From assembly GCF_001618865.1 (NCBI RefSeq), contig NZ_CP015136.1, positions 6,173,001-6,237,000 on the forward strand: 64,000 bases of DNA. The letters are read 5' to 3'. The notes below the pieces were generated by a model. The model searched no databases. It had not been told where the DNA came from and saw only the letters and a list, made by a program, of their open reading frames with translations. Both the position numbers and the translations under genes were made by a program. This document shows, piece after piece, positions 56,415 to 64,000 of this stretch (position 1 is the first letter of the stretch; the number at the start of each line of letters is the position of its first letter). Source of the DNA: Luteitalea pratensis (lineage in GTDB: Bacteria > Acidobacteriota > Vicinamibacteria > Vicinamibacterales > Vicinamibacteraceae).

Positions 56415-57235
56415 TGGCGCATCACACCTCCTTCCGTTTCAATCGCGTGACGCAAGCGACGTGCCTGGTCGCGCTGACACTGGTGGCGCTGGTCACGGGT
56501 GTCCCCGTGCCCCATCCGGCGACCGCGGCGGCGACGCAGCCTGCGGCTCGACGGGTCATCGCGCTCGCCGAACCGGGCCAGACCATCCACCAGCCATTCG
56601 CTGACGCCGCGCTGCGGTGGCTCCGCGAAACGGCGACGACTGAGGGCTTCGTCGTCGACTACATCCGCACGACCGATCCGATCGACGAGGCGTATCTCGC
56701 TGCGCACGATCTGTTCATCCAGGTGAACTACCCGCCCTATCGCTGGACGCCGGTGGCCGAGGCCGCTTTCAAGAAGGCCATGGAACAGGGCACCATTGGA
56801 TGGGTCGGGTTCCACCACGCGTCCCTGCTCGGCAAGTTCGATGGCTTCGAGATGTCGCCCTTCTTCCATCAGTTCATGGGCAGTATCGTGTTCAAGAGCT
56901 ACATCCCGGATTTCGCGACGGGCGTGGTGCACGTGGAAGATGCCGCGCATCCCGTCTTCAGTGGACTGTCCTCCACATTCACTATCGAGAACGACGAGTG
57001 GTACACGTACGACCGGTCGCCCCGGCCGGACGTGCGGGTGCTGGCGACCGTCGACGAGCAGAGCTACGATCCGCCGCGCACGGTGAAGATGGGCGATCAC
57101 CCGGTGATCTGGTCCAACCCGCACTACAAGGCCAGGAACGTGTACTTCCAGTTCGGCCACAAGAAGGAGTTGCTCGACAGCCCCACCTTCACGCGGCTTT
57201 TCCTCAACGCCATCCGGTGGGCGGGCGCACGTTAG
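56411..57235 (+). CDS. ThuA domain-containing protein
   Basis: A 274-residue exported ThuA-like protein: signal peptide to about residue 40, then VIALAEPGQTIHQPFADAALRWL, VNYPPYRWTPVAEAAFKKAMEQGTIGWVGFHHASLLG (flavodoxin-like core), GVVHVEDAAHPVFSGL, ENDEWYTYDRSPRPDVRVLATVDE and PVIWSNPHYKARNVYFQFGH. ThuA proteins act with Gfo/Idh/MocA dehydrogenases in 3-keto-sugar pathways. Co-translated with the DUF1080 gene. Confidence 0.92.
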   Translation: MMAHHTSFRFNRVTQATCLVALTLVALVTGVPVPHPATAAATQPAARRVIALAEPGQTIHQPFADAALRWLRETATTEGFVVDYIRTTDPIDEAYLAAHDLFIQVNYPPYRWTPVAEAAFKKAMEQGTIGWVGFHHASLLGKFDGFEMSPFFHQFMGSIVFKSYIPDFATGVVHVEDAAHPVFSGLSSTFTIENDEWYTYDRSPRPDVRVLATVDEQSYDPPRTVKMGDHPVIWSNPHYKARNVYFQFGHKKELLDSPTFTRLFLNAIRWAGAR

Positions 57236-57628
57236 GGCAGGAACACAGGAGCACAGGAGCCACAGGAATGCAGGAGCACAGCGAGACGCGAGGCGGCCTT
57301 CGTCATGCGGCCATCCGCCTTCGCCAAGGCTTCGGCTGACAAGTCGTAAGGACGGTAAACGCCCGCGAAACGGACGTAGCCGTCGAACTTGTTCGACGGT
57401 CAGCGGCAGAACACGGGAGACGCCACGCGCGACCGGCCTTCGTCTTTCGGCCATCGGCCTTCGTAGTGGGATGTGAGCGCGAACACGGACGTAGCCGTCG
57501 GACTCCCACGATATTCGCGCCTACGGCCTACGGCCTGCAGCCTACCTGGAGCGGATATCGTGACTACCAGTGGCGCAGGCGCCATGGATCACTTGTCCGG
57601 CGCGCTTCCCGCGGGACAAGTCCCGCGG
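57236..57628. repeat. Gene-free island of REP and heptamer repeats
   Basis: This 393-bp spacer between convergent genes has no credible gene. It contains an 8-9 bp periodic ACAGGAGC tract (57244-57280), heptamer arrays at 57295-57322 (GGCCTTC, GTCATGC, GGCCATC, CGCCTTC), 57435-57462 (GGCCTTC, GTCTTTC, GGCCATC, GGCCTTC) and 57520-57547 (CCTACGG, CCTACGG, CCTGCAG, CCTACCT), a REP element with GTAG at 57376 and hairpin CCGTCGAACTTGTTCGACGG at 57380-57399, and a broken copy with GTAG at 57491. Confidence 0.72.
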
Positions 57629-58396
57629 CTAGATCCCACGGTCGAGCAGAAACCGGACGCTGTTGTCGATCATCGCTGGCAGCACGGGAGTGGAATAGAT
57701 CCGGTCGCCGTGACCGTAGTTGAGGTAGACCATCCTGAACCTGGTGTTGATCCAGGCCACCGGGACGTCGCCACCGTTGAGCGTGTTCTTCACGCCCAGC
57801 GGAAAGTTCGACGCGTCCAGTGTCAGCAGCACCTTGACGTCCGGATTGGCGCGCGGACTCGGTGTCCATGCGTACCACTCGTTGATCGGCGCAACGAACG
57901 TCGGCGGCGTGCCCTTCACGATCGGGTGTCCGGCGTCGTCGACGTTGACGCGCGCCGGCAGCGATGGCCAGTTGCTGGCGGCGAACCGGCTACCCCCCAT
58001 GAACTCGGTGAACCATGGCCATGCGGCGGTGCCGAAGCCGGAGACGTGGAATCCGAGCCACGCGCCACCACCGGCCATGTATCGTTCGAAGGCCTGACGC
58101 TGCGCTGGTGTGCGGGGCATGTCGTTCAACCAGATCACCAGACCGACGTCGCGGAGGTTGGTGTCGTTCAGCGCCTCCCAGTCGGTCGTCGCCGCGAACG
58201 CGTAGCCGCCGTCGGCGGCCCCGGCCGTCAAGGCGCGCATCGCCTGCTGGGCGAACAGGACATGATCGAGTTCGCCGCCAGCCGTGAAGAACGCCAGCAC
58301 GCGCGGACGCGGCGCGGCGGTCGGCTGAACGGCGAGTACGCCGGGCCCCACCAGCAGCCACGCGACGCCGACGATCGAAGGCAGGACGCTGTTCAC
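57629..58396 (-). CDS. ThuA domain-containing protein
   Basis: A 255-residue exported protein: hydrophobic SVLPSIVGVAWLLVGPGVLAVQ, then RVLAFFTAGGELDHVLFAQQAMRAL, VIWLNDMPRTPAQRQAFERYMAGGGAWLGFHVSG, VNVDDAGHPIVKGTP, INEWYAWTPSP and DVPVAWINTRFRMVYLNYGHGD. It is a second, divergent ThuA-like protein. The start is unsure: GTG 58396 fits a signal peptide but lacks a ribosome-binding site; the frame stays open through the divergent promoter region. Confidence 0.86.
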   Translation of the reverse strand: MNSVLPSIVGVAWLLVGPGVLAVQPTAAPRPRVLAFFTAGGELDHVLFAQQAMRALTAGAADGGYAFAATTDWEALNDTNLRDVGLVIWLNDMPRTPAQRQAFERYMAGGGAWLGFHVSGFGTAAWPWFTEFMGGSRFAASNWPSLPARVNVDDAGHPIVKGTPPTFVAPINEWYAWTPSPRANPDVKVLLTLDASNFPLGVKNTLNGGDVPVAWINTRFRMVYLNYGHGDRIYSTPVLPAMIDNSVRFLLDRGI

Positions 58397-58430
58397 CGTG
58401 TGGTCGGCATAGTACAGTGCGCCGACCACG

Positions 58431-59507
58431 ATGAGAGTCTCCGGAGCGGGCGCTCGACTCGCGATCGCTGCGGCTGTCAGCATCTGCGCGCGTGAAGGCG
58501 GCGCCCAGGTCGGCGTCACGGACGGCCCCAGGGGCGTCGTCGTCAACACCCGCAACGGCAAGGCGTACGCGGCATTCCCCGACCTCGGCGTCGTGAAGAT
58601 CGTCACGGGTGCCACCGGTGACGTGGTCGTGCTCAGGACCGGCGCCAACGTCAAGGACCTGACGCTCGACCCGCGCGACGGCCGGGTCTACGCCATGAAC
58701 CGGGGGCCCGGAACGATCTCGGTGATCGACCCTGACACCGATACCGTGATCGACACCCTGAAGGCCGATCGCGGCAGTCTGACGGCCCTCAATCCGTCCA
58801 CCAACAAGCTGTACGTCTCGGCGAGCACCGGGACGGATCCTCTGGTCATCGATCTGGCGACCAGGACGTCGACGGTCATTCACGCCGGCACCGAGGGCAA
58901 CGCGCTGTCGGTGAACGTCAAGGCCAACCAGATCTACTTCGTCGGCTACGAGGACAACTTCCTGACCGTCGTCGATGGCGTCACGAACCAGCCGACACGA
59001 ATCGAAGTGCCTGGCTTCCATCAGTGGGACTCTGCCTTCAACGCGACGACCGGCCTGCTCTACCTGCCGAGCCCAAACAACGATGCGCTCACGGTCATCG
59101 ACACCCGGACCCGCGTCGTGTCCACGGTCGGCACCGGCAACGTGCCCATGGCCGCGGCCGTGAACGACATCACCAACCGCGTGTACGTCGTGAACTACGG
59201 AAGCAGCGACGTCACCGTGATCGACGGTGGCTCCCACCAGACGATGGCGACGATCAAGGTCGGATTGTGGCCACAGCAGATCGCGATCAACACGAAGACG
59301 AACAGGATCTACGTCGTCAACACCCACGCGAACAGCGTGTCGGTGATCGATGGCCGGACCAACACCGTGGCCGCCACGGTGCCTGCTGACAAGGCGCCAT
59401 GGGCGGTGGCAGTCGACCCGGTGCGCGACCTGATCTTCGTCGCCAATCGGTTGAGCGACAAGGTCACCGTGATTGATGGCCGCACGAACCGTGCGGTCCA
59501 GAGATAG
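58431..59507 (+). CDS. YVTN-type beta-propeller protein, secreted
   Basis: A 358-residue protein, mostly repeats with the pattern NxxTNRIYVVNxxxxxVxVIDGxT: GRVYAMNRGPGTISVIDPDTD, NKLYVSASTGTDPLVIDLATR, NRVYVVNYGSSDVTVIDGG, NRIYVVNTHANSVSVIDGRTN and DLIFVANRLSDKVTVIDGRTN. The N-terminal MRVSGAGARLAIAAAVSICA could be a signal peptide. It is divergent from the ThuA gene with only 34 bp between starts. Confidence 0.88.
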   Translation: MRVSGAGARLAIAAAVSICAREGGAQVGVTDGPRGVVVNTRNGKAYAAFPDLGVVKIVTGATGDVVVLRTGANVKDLTLDPRDGRVYAMNRGPGTISVIDPDTDTVIDTLKADRGSLTALNPSTNKLYVSASTGTDPLVIDLATRTSTVIHAGTEGNALSVNVKANQIYFVGYEDNFLTVVDGVTNQPTRIEVPGFHQWDSAFNATTGLLYLPSPNNDALTVIDTRTRVVSTVGTGNVPMAAAVNDITNRVYVVNYGSSDVTVIDGGSHQTMATIKVGLWPQQIAINTKTNRIYVVNTHANSVSVIDGRTNTVAATVPADKAPWAVAVDPVRDLIFVANRLSDKVTVIDGRTNRAVQR

Positions 59508-59534
59508 GCCGCACGCTCCCGCCCAGCCAGCCCT

Positions 59535-59777
59535 ATGGCCCGCATTGTGACGATGGCGCCCGTGGCGTTGCTGCTGGCGGCGCTCATTCCGTGCTGCGGC
59601 TCGTACCCGTCATCGTCCTCGCGTGTGTCGTGCTGTTGCCGGCGTTCTGCGTGCGTGGGGGGCGCTCCCGGCACCGTGCGTGATCGCGCTGCGGGCACGG
59701 CGGGGCTTGTCGCGGCAAGCGCGATCTCGGTCGCCACCGCACCACCGCTGGTCTGGCTCGCACGTGCGCTGATGTGA
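59535..59777 (+). CDS. Small hydrophobic protein, possibly frameshifted
   Basis: An 80-codon frame starting MARIVTMAPVALLLAALIP. Its middle is Cys/Ser-rich and implausible, while the next frame there encodes a good membrane helix (VLRLVPVIVLACVVLLPAFC); beyond a run of six G the first frame again looks membrane-like (AGLVAASAISVATAPPLVWL). It may be a small membrane-protein gene with indels, or not a gene. Confidence 0.3.
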   Translation: MARIVTMAPVALLLAALIPCCGSYPSSSSRVSCCCRRSACVGGAPGTVRDRAAGTAGLVAASAISVATAPPLVWLARALM

Positions 59778-59787
59778 GCGGCCTTCG

Positions 59788-61143
59788 TCAATGCGCTGGC
59801 GTGCTGCCGTCGACGGGCTGGGATTCGGCACCGGGGATCAGGGATTGCGCCTCGAGCCTCGAGCGTGGCGGCAACGGCTGACGATTCCGGGACCTGACAA
59901 ACGATTCGGCCACTTGCAGAGCGAAGGAATGCAGGCCCCTGGCCTCCGTCACGTTGGCGGCGACGGCAACCGCGAGACCGAGGTCGGGGAATGTCAGGAG
60001 CGAGACGGTGCCGCCCGAGGGACTGCCCCGATGACTGACCATCCGTGCCGGCTCGCCACCGAGTTGCACCTTGCTGACAGTCCAGCCCAGCGCGTAGGTC
60101 GTGGAGGCGCCGGACGGAAGCCGCGCGGGAGTTTGAAAGGCGGCGATCGTGTCAGCCTTCAACAGGCCAGGCTTCAGCATCGCTGAACCGAGGCGCACCA
60201 GGTCCGACGGGGTCGAGAGAAATGCCCCCGCACCCGCCAGGCAGGAGTAGTCCGGCCGCTTCGCCTCCTCGACGCCGAGCTGGGGACGCAGCATCGCGCG
60301 CGGCGCGTAGAACGGGTGAGCGCTGTCAAGACCGGCGGTTTCCGCGACGACAGTGCGCGTCATGGCGAGCGGCTCGAACACCTGGTGAGCCATGAAGCGA
60401 CTGAAGGACTCCCCGGCCGCTCCCTCGACCACGGCACTGACGAGAATCCAGCCCCAGATGGAGTACCGGTGCTGCGTGCCCGGCTCGAACAGCAGCGGGT
60501 CGTCGGCCAGCAGCGCCACAGCCTCGCCGAGGCTCTCACAATGGCTGACGGGCATGGCGTCGTTGTTGTCGCCGCGGATGCGGTGGACGCCCGCGATGTC
60601 GCCCAACAACTGGCGTGTGGTGACCGTCCATTGCTTCGGTGGGTAGGCCCGAACGTAGCGCTGAATCGGCGCGTCGAGATCGAGGCGCCCGCGGTCGTGC
60701 AGCAGAGCGGCAGCCACCGCCGTCAGCGGTTTCGAGAGGGCCCCCAGACGGAAACGCGTGAGCGGCGTGAGCGTGGTGCGGCCCTCGACGTCGGCCCAGC
60801 CGAAGCCTTCAGCCCAAACGATTTCGCCATTGACGGCGACGGCCACAGAGACGCCTGGCAGATTGTCGCCTGCGGCCAGCGCGCGAGCGAGCCGCCCGGA
60901 CTCCTCGGCGGGACCCGCGTACGGGACCGATGGCGCGTCATCCGCCGTTGACGGCACCGCAGCGGCGTTCTGGTGAACGGGCGCCGTGGACAGGACCCAG
61001 ACGGCTCCGGCGCCCACGACCACCATGACTGTGGCAAGGAGGACGGCGAGCGCCGCCTCAGCCCGCCCGCGTGTCGATCCCACGCCGACCATCCGCATTT
61101 CATGCAGCCGTCTGACCGGCGTTCGAGGACGCATGGACACCAT
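59788..61143 (-). CDS. Beta-lactamase/serine hydrolase family protein lacking the catalytic serine
   Basis: A 451-residue protein with an N-terminal membrane anchor (ALAVLLATVMVVVGAGAVWVL) and a LACTB/class C beta-lactamase fold: LPGVSVAVAVNGEIVWAEGFG, TRFRLGALSKPLTAVAAALL, YSIWGWILVSAVVEGAAG (Tyr motif) and MVSHRGSPSGG (HxG-like). The usual GSVSK nucleophile motif is GALSK: the Ser of SxxK is Ala (codon GCC). So hydrolase activity should be lost unless another residue serves. Start ATG 61143 precedes the anchor; the frame is open further upstream. Confidence 0.86.
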   Translation of the reverse strand: MVSMRPRTPVRRLHEMRMVGVGSTRGRAEAALAVLLATVMVVVGAGAVWVLSTAPVHQNAAAVPSTADDAPSVPYAGPAEESGRLARALAAGDNLPGVSVAVAVNGEIVWAEGFGWADVEGRTTLTPLTRFRLGALSKPLTAVAAALLHDRGRLDLDAPIQRYVRAYPPKQWTVTTRQLLGDIAGVHRIRGDNNDAMPVSHCESLGEAVALLADDPLLFEPGTQHRYSIWGWILVSAVVEGAAGESFSRFMAHQVFEPLAMTRTVVAETAGLDSAHPFYAPRAMLRPQLGVEEAKRPDYSCLAGAGAFLSTPSDLVRLGSAMLKPGLLKADTIAAFQTPARLPSGASTTYALGWTVSKVQLGGEPARMVSHRGSPSGGTVSLLTFPDLGLAVAVAANVTEARGLHSFALQVAESFVRSRNRQPLPPRSRLEAQSLIPGAESQPVDGSTPAH

Positions 61144-61365
61144 GCCGAAGGATCGCTCCGACCGGCCCTCCTTGTCTTCAGCGTGACGTGAGCCTTGCGT
61201 GAGGTTTCGCTGAGCGTCCCGCCGGAGCCCCCTTCCTCGGACGCTTCTCGTCCCGGCTGAACCGCGCGCATCCCCGGCGTGGAGGGAAGGCGGGCATTCC
61301 GGGCGAGCGGCGTGCACCTGCCCTGCGTCCAGCCGAGCGATGGGAAGGCTGAGCCCCATCAACTT

Positions 61366-61418
61366 CCTGTTGTTTTCCAAAATGAAAACACGATAGACTC
61401 ATTTTGGAACCCAACAGG
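61366..61418. promoter_or_regulatory. Large nested palindrome upstream of padR
   Basis: TTCCAAAATGA (61375-61385) and TCATTTTGGAA (61399-61409) are perfect 11-bp arms around a 13-bp AT-rich centre. A second pair, CCTGTTG (61366-61372) and CAACAGG (61412-61418), encloses it. The structure ends 10 bp before the GTG of padR and overlaps its ribosome-binding site, as expected for an autorepressor operator. Confidence 0.7.
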
Positions 61419-61428
61419 AGCCTGGCGC

Positions 61429-61773
61429 GTGACCAAGCGGGATGTTCAGCAGGGCACTCTGGCACTCATGGTGCTGAAGACGCTGGAAGTGCTCGGGCCA
61501 CTGCACGGATTCGGGATCGCCCGCCGCATCGAACAGATCAGCGGCGACCTGCTTGCCGTCAATCAGGGCACGTTGTATCCGGTGCTCCTGAAACTCGAAC
61601 ACGAGGGGGCGATTGCCTCGGAGTGGGGTACCTCGGACAACAACCGGCGGGCGCGGTTCTATCGGCTGACACCGGCCGGTCGCCGCCGTCTCCGCGTCGA
61701 GGCGCAGGACTGGGCACAGACGACGGCGCTGATGGATCGGTTCATCGCCGTCAAGGCGGAGGACCTGACCTGA
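61429..61773 (+). CDS. PadR family transcriptional regulator
   Basis: A 114-residue PadR protein: TKRDVQQGTLALMVLKTLEVLGPLHGFGIARRIEQ, LLAVNQGTLYPVLLKLEHEGAIASEWG, SDNNRRARFYRLTPAGRRRLRVE. GTG 61429 has AGGAG ten bases upstream. Unlike the two other PadR genes here, no permease follows; its targets may be itself and the divergent serine-hydrolase-like gene. Confidence 0.92.
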   Translation: MTKRDVQQGTLALMVLKTLEVLGPLHGFGIARRIEQISGDLLAVNQGTLYPVLLKLEHEGAIASEWGTSDNNRRARFYRLTPAGRRRLRVEAQDWAQTTALMDRFIAVKAEDLT

Positions 61774-61822
61774 TGGTCCTGCGAAGGAATTTATCGCTTT
61801 TCAATACTTGACTTGACGATAT

Positions 61823-61856
61823 TCGATAAATCGATTATTGATAGTCGATATATCGA
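61823..61856. promoter_or_regulatory. Twin palindromes upstream of DUF2975/XRE genes
   Basis: TCGATAAATCGA (61823-61834) and TCGATATATCGA (61845-61856) are 22 bp apart centre to centre, two helical turns, in an AT-rich island upstream of ATG 61869. TTGACT/TTGACG at 61808-61818 supplies candidate -35 hexamers. Likely operators for the XRE protein encoded second in the operon. Confidence 0.65.
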
Positions 61857-61868
61857 AGGTCGTGAATC

Positions 61869-62396
61869 ATGTCGAGCCCCGCCTCGTCATCCGCCGCGCT
61901 GCCCATCGCGTACGTCGCGTTACGGATACTCATCGTCGTCAATTGGCTGTCCGGCGTCGCGATCGCCGCCCTGCTTGTCGCCACGCCTACCAGGCAATGG
62001 ATCATGTCCTCGCTCGACCTGACCCCTTCGCCTGAGGCAGATCAGGTGATCCTGGGCTTTCGCGCAATCGCGCTGATCGGACTTGCCGCGATCCCGTTGC
62101 ACTACGCCGTCCTCAAACGGCTGCTCGCGATTGTCGAGACGGTTCGGGCGGGCGACCCGTTCGTCGCCGCGAACGCGGGGCGCCTGCAGGCGATTGCGTG
62201 GGTGCTGCTTGCGCTGCAGCTTCTCAGCATCGTCATCGGCGCAATCGCCAGGTCCATGTCGACCCCGGCACATCCGATCCACCTGGATGCAGGCTTCTCG
62301 ATCAACGGTTGGCTCGCGGTACTGCTCACGTTCCTGCTGGCGCGCGTGTTCGCCCAAGGCGCACTCATGCGCGACGACCTCGAAGGGACGGTGTGA
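61869..62396 (+). CDS. DUF2975 domain-containing membrane protein
   Basis: A 175-residue protein with four transmembrane helices: LPIAYVALRILIVVNWLSGVAIAALLV, ALIGLAAIPLHYAVL, IAWVLLALQLLSIVIGAIA and GWLAVLLTFLLARVFAQGALMRDDLEGTV. This end sequence is a DUF2975 hallmark. The family almost always pairs with a small XRE regulator; here that gene starts 2 bp after the stop. Role unknown; membrane state sensing has been suggested for such pairs (inference). Confidence 0.92.
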   Translation: MSSPASSSAALPIAYVALRILIVVNWLSGVAIAALLVATPTRQWIMSSLDLTPSPEADQVILGFRAIALIGLAAIPLHYAVLKRLLAIVETVRAGDPFVAANAGRLQAIAWVLLALQLLSIVIGAIARSMSTPAHPIHLDAGFSINGWLAVLLTFLLARVFAQGALMRDDLEGTV

Positions 62397-62397
62397 C

Positions 62398-62655
62398 ATG
62401 GCGATCGTCGTCATGCTCGACGACGTCCTCCACGACCGGCGGATGACCCTGACCGAGCTCGCGGATCGGATCGGCCTCACGCTGGCCAACCTCTCGATCC
62501 TCAAGACCGGGAAGGCGCGCGCCATCCGCTTCTCGACGCTCGAGGCGATCTGCGAGGCGCTCTCGTGCCAGCCTGGCGACATCCTCCGGTTCGCGGCGGA
62601 GCACGGAGAGCGCGAGGACCCGCAGCGTCGAACCCAACGGAGCGCAAGCCGATGA
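62398..62655 (+). CDS. XRE/Cro family helix-turn-helix regulator
   Basis: An 85-residue regulator: MAIVVMLDDVLHDRRMTLTELADRIGLTLANLSILKTGKARAIRFSTLEAICEALSCQPGDILRF contains a five-helix Cro-type DNA-binding domain typical of the YozG/DUF2975-linked group. It most likely binds the TCGAT palindromes upstream of the operon. Confidence 0.92.
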   Translation: MAIVVMLDDVLHDRRMTLTELADRIGLTLANLSILKTGKARAIRFSTLEAICEALSCQPGDILRFAAEHGEREDPQRRTQRSASR

Positions 62656-62798
62656 ACGAAGCGCCTGCCCAGCCGCCGTCTGTCGCGTTCCCGTCCTGCC
62701 GATATACTTGGCGCCGATGCGCGACGCGGCCGCTCATTCGTTGACCACCATCGGCGTCCACGGACGACCCACCGCAGGAGCCGAGCCCGGGAGGGCCC

Positions 62799-63755
62799 AT
62801 GATTGCTCGCGTCGCATACGGCGTCGCCTTGATGCTCGTCGCTGTCGGCTACTCGGCAACCCTCGCACAGTCACCCAGCGCATCCGATGCGCTGCTGGAC
62901 CGCTGGGACCTCGTCGTCCAGCGCGGCACGCAGACGTCGCCATCGTGGCTCGAGGTGGAACGCTCCGGCACCGCGACCCTGGTGGGACAGTTCGTGGGGT
63001 CGGGCGGCAGTGCGCGCCCGATCGGCAAGATCGAGTTCACCGGCGGCACCTTCCGCTTCGCAATCCCGCCGCAGTGGGACAGCAATCCTCGCGACATCAC
63101 GTTCGAGGGACGCCTCGATGGCGATCGCATCACCGGGTCGATGACGATGGGAGACGGCCAGACGGTGACGTGGTCCGGCGCTCGGGCCCCGTCGTTGCGG
63201 CGCGCAGGAGCGCCGGCCTGGGGCACGGCGGTCACGCTGTTCGACGGCAAGTCACTCGAGGGCTGGCAACCGCTCGGGCGCCGCGACAGCAAGTGGAGCG
63301 CGGTCGGCGGCATCCTGAAGAACGCCGACAGCGGCTCGAACCTGGTGACGGCGCAGAAATTCGACGACTTCAAGCTGCACCTGGAGTTCCGCGTGCCCAA
63401 GGGCGCCAACAGCGGCGTCTACCTGCGCGGCCGTTATGAACTGCAGGTCGACGACGCCGCCGGGCTCGAGCCATCGTCACATCATCTCGGCGGGCTCTAT
63501 GGCTTCATCGCGCCGAGCGAGAGCGTGGCCCGCGCCGCGGACGAGTGGCAGACGATGGATGTCACGCTCGTCGGCCGGATGCTCACGTTCACGTTGAACG
63601 GCACCACGGTCATCTGCAACCGCGAGATCCCGGGGATCACCGGCGGCGCGCTCGACAGCGCCGAGGCGGACCCAGGCCCGTTGCTGCTGCAGGGCGATCA
63701 TGGCCCGGTGGAGTACCGCAACATCGTGATCACGCCGGCGAAGAGCGCGCGGTAG
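62799..63755 (+). CDS. DUF1080 protein with extra N-terminal beta domain
   Basis: A 318-residue exported protein (signal to about residue 24). Residues 30-125 form a small beta domain (WDLVVQRGTQTSPSWLEVERSGTATLVGQFVGSGG; ITFEGRLDGDRITGSMTMGDG). The DUF1080 domain follows: VTLFDGKSLEGWQPLG, FDDFKLHLEFRVPKGANSGVYLRGRYELQVDD, GLYGFIAPSE and WQTMDVTLVGRMLTFTLNG. Strong GGGAGG before the ATG. Third DUF1080 gene in the window, with a two-domain layout unlike the other two. Confidence 0.92.
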   Translation: MIARVAYGVALMLVAVGYSATLAQSPSASDALLDRWDLVVQRGTQTSPSWLEVERSGTATLVGQFVGSGGSARPIGKIEFTGGTFRFAIPPQWDSNPRDITFEGRLDGDRITGSMTMGDGQTVTWSGARAPSLRRAGAPAWGTAVTLFDGKSLEGWQPLGRRDSKWSAVGGILKNADSGSNLVTAQKFDDFKLHLEFRVPKGANSGVYLRGRYELQVDDAAGLEPSSHHLGGLYGFIAPSESVARAADEWQTMDVTLVGRMLTFTLNGTTVICNREIPGITGGALDSAEADPGPLLLQGDHGPVEYRNIVITPAKSAR

Positions 63756-63777
63756 CTCGCCGCAGCCTCTGCCCCGT

Positions 63778-64000
63778 TCACTCCATCCGAAGCGCGATCA
63801 TCGGATCGAGGCGTGAGGCTCGTCGTGCCGGGATGTATGCCGCGCACGCAGAGACGGCTGCGAGCACGCCGACTGCTGTCCCGTACGCAACGGGATCGAA
63901 CGGAGTGGTGGCGTACAACAAGCCGGCCGCGGCGCGTGCGGCGGTGAAGGCCAGTGGCAGCCCGATCGCTCCACCCAGCAGCACCGACAGCAGCGCCTCG
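63778..64000 (-). CDS. ABC transporter permease, C-terminal end only
   Basis: The last 73 codons of an FtsX/MacB-type permease: LLGGAIGLPLAFTAARAAAGLLYATTPFDPVAYGTAVGVLAAVSACAAYIPARRASRLDPMIALRME. The final ARRASRLDPMIALR is the characteristic ADOP/MacB ending. The rest of the gene lies beyond the right edge. Confidence 0.88.
   Translation of the reverse strand, partial: EALLSVLLGGAIGLPLAFTAARAAAGLLYATTPFDPVAYGTAVGVLAAVSACAAYIPARRASRLDPMIALRME

Overview
This is a GC-rich (about 65-67% by eye), gene-dense chromosomal segment with no rRNA, tRNA, plasmid or phage genes. The gene content points to Acidobacteriota, most likely a Vicinamibacterales/Luteitalea-like soil bacterium. Evidence includes serine/threonine kinases fused to TolB-type propellers and coupled to a Sig-70_X6-type sigma factor, PadR regulators next to ADOP-type (MacB/FtsX) permeases, DUF1080 and ThuA sugar proteins, YVTN propellers, exported TldD/TldE and a Tat-exported xanthine-dehydrogenase-like enzyme. 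The taxonomic call is inference from gene content.

Layout. 1-5.1 kb: an N-lobe-less kinase, a 5'-truncated HExxH gene, and a sigma/kinase pair whose stop and start overlap. 5.3-7.1 kb: three small secreted proteins. 7.1-11.5 kb: a REP cluster and a minus-strand molybdenum hydroxylase operon (2Fe-2S, Mo, FAD subunits plus a small Cys-rich protein); the Mo subunit carries two compensating indels. 11.7-15.7 kb: aldo/keto reductase, cupin-CMD-CMD fusion, AraC regulator and an MmcQ-like protein. 15.9-18.8 kb: ApbE, DoxX and Tat-exported Gfo/Idh/MocA, the last two translationally coupled. 19-22.7 kb: methyltransferase and TldD/TldE. 22.8-33 kb: two PadR-ADOP modules around DinB, a cytochrome b/Mo-oxidoreductase pair and a nucleotide-pyrophosphatase-like phosphodiesterase.

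33-47 kb: SigJ with an AhpD-like partner, polysaccharide deacetylase, secreted trypsin-like protease, membrane protein, metallophosphoesterase, CotH kinase, esterase, DUF1080, a rearranged S41/SDR junction, a TetR-controlled membrane protein and a frameshifted hydrolase. 47-53 kb: two VOC proteins, a YVTN lipoprotein, GNAT, ABM monooxygenase and an orphan ADOP permease. 53.2-55.6 kb: a SoxR-type regulator divergent from an SDR/QueA-like operon with a MerR-class promoter, the most novel-looking system here. 55.6-64 kb: DUF1080-ThuA operon, a repeat-filled island, a second ThuA, a YVTN propeller, a serine hydrolase that has lost its nucleophile, an orphan PadR with a large palindrome, a DUF2975/XRE pair, another DUF1080 and the end of another ADOP permease.

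Themes. Several short palindromes preceded by GTAG lie between genes and look like REP elements; heptamer-phased repeats occupy other spacers. At least five genes are broken by single-base indels, mostly in homopolymers, so assembly error must be excluded before calling them pseudogenes. Regulatory DNA is unusually legible: there are dyads or direct repeats next to the SoxR, TetR, PadR and XRE genes.
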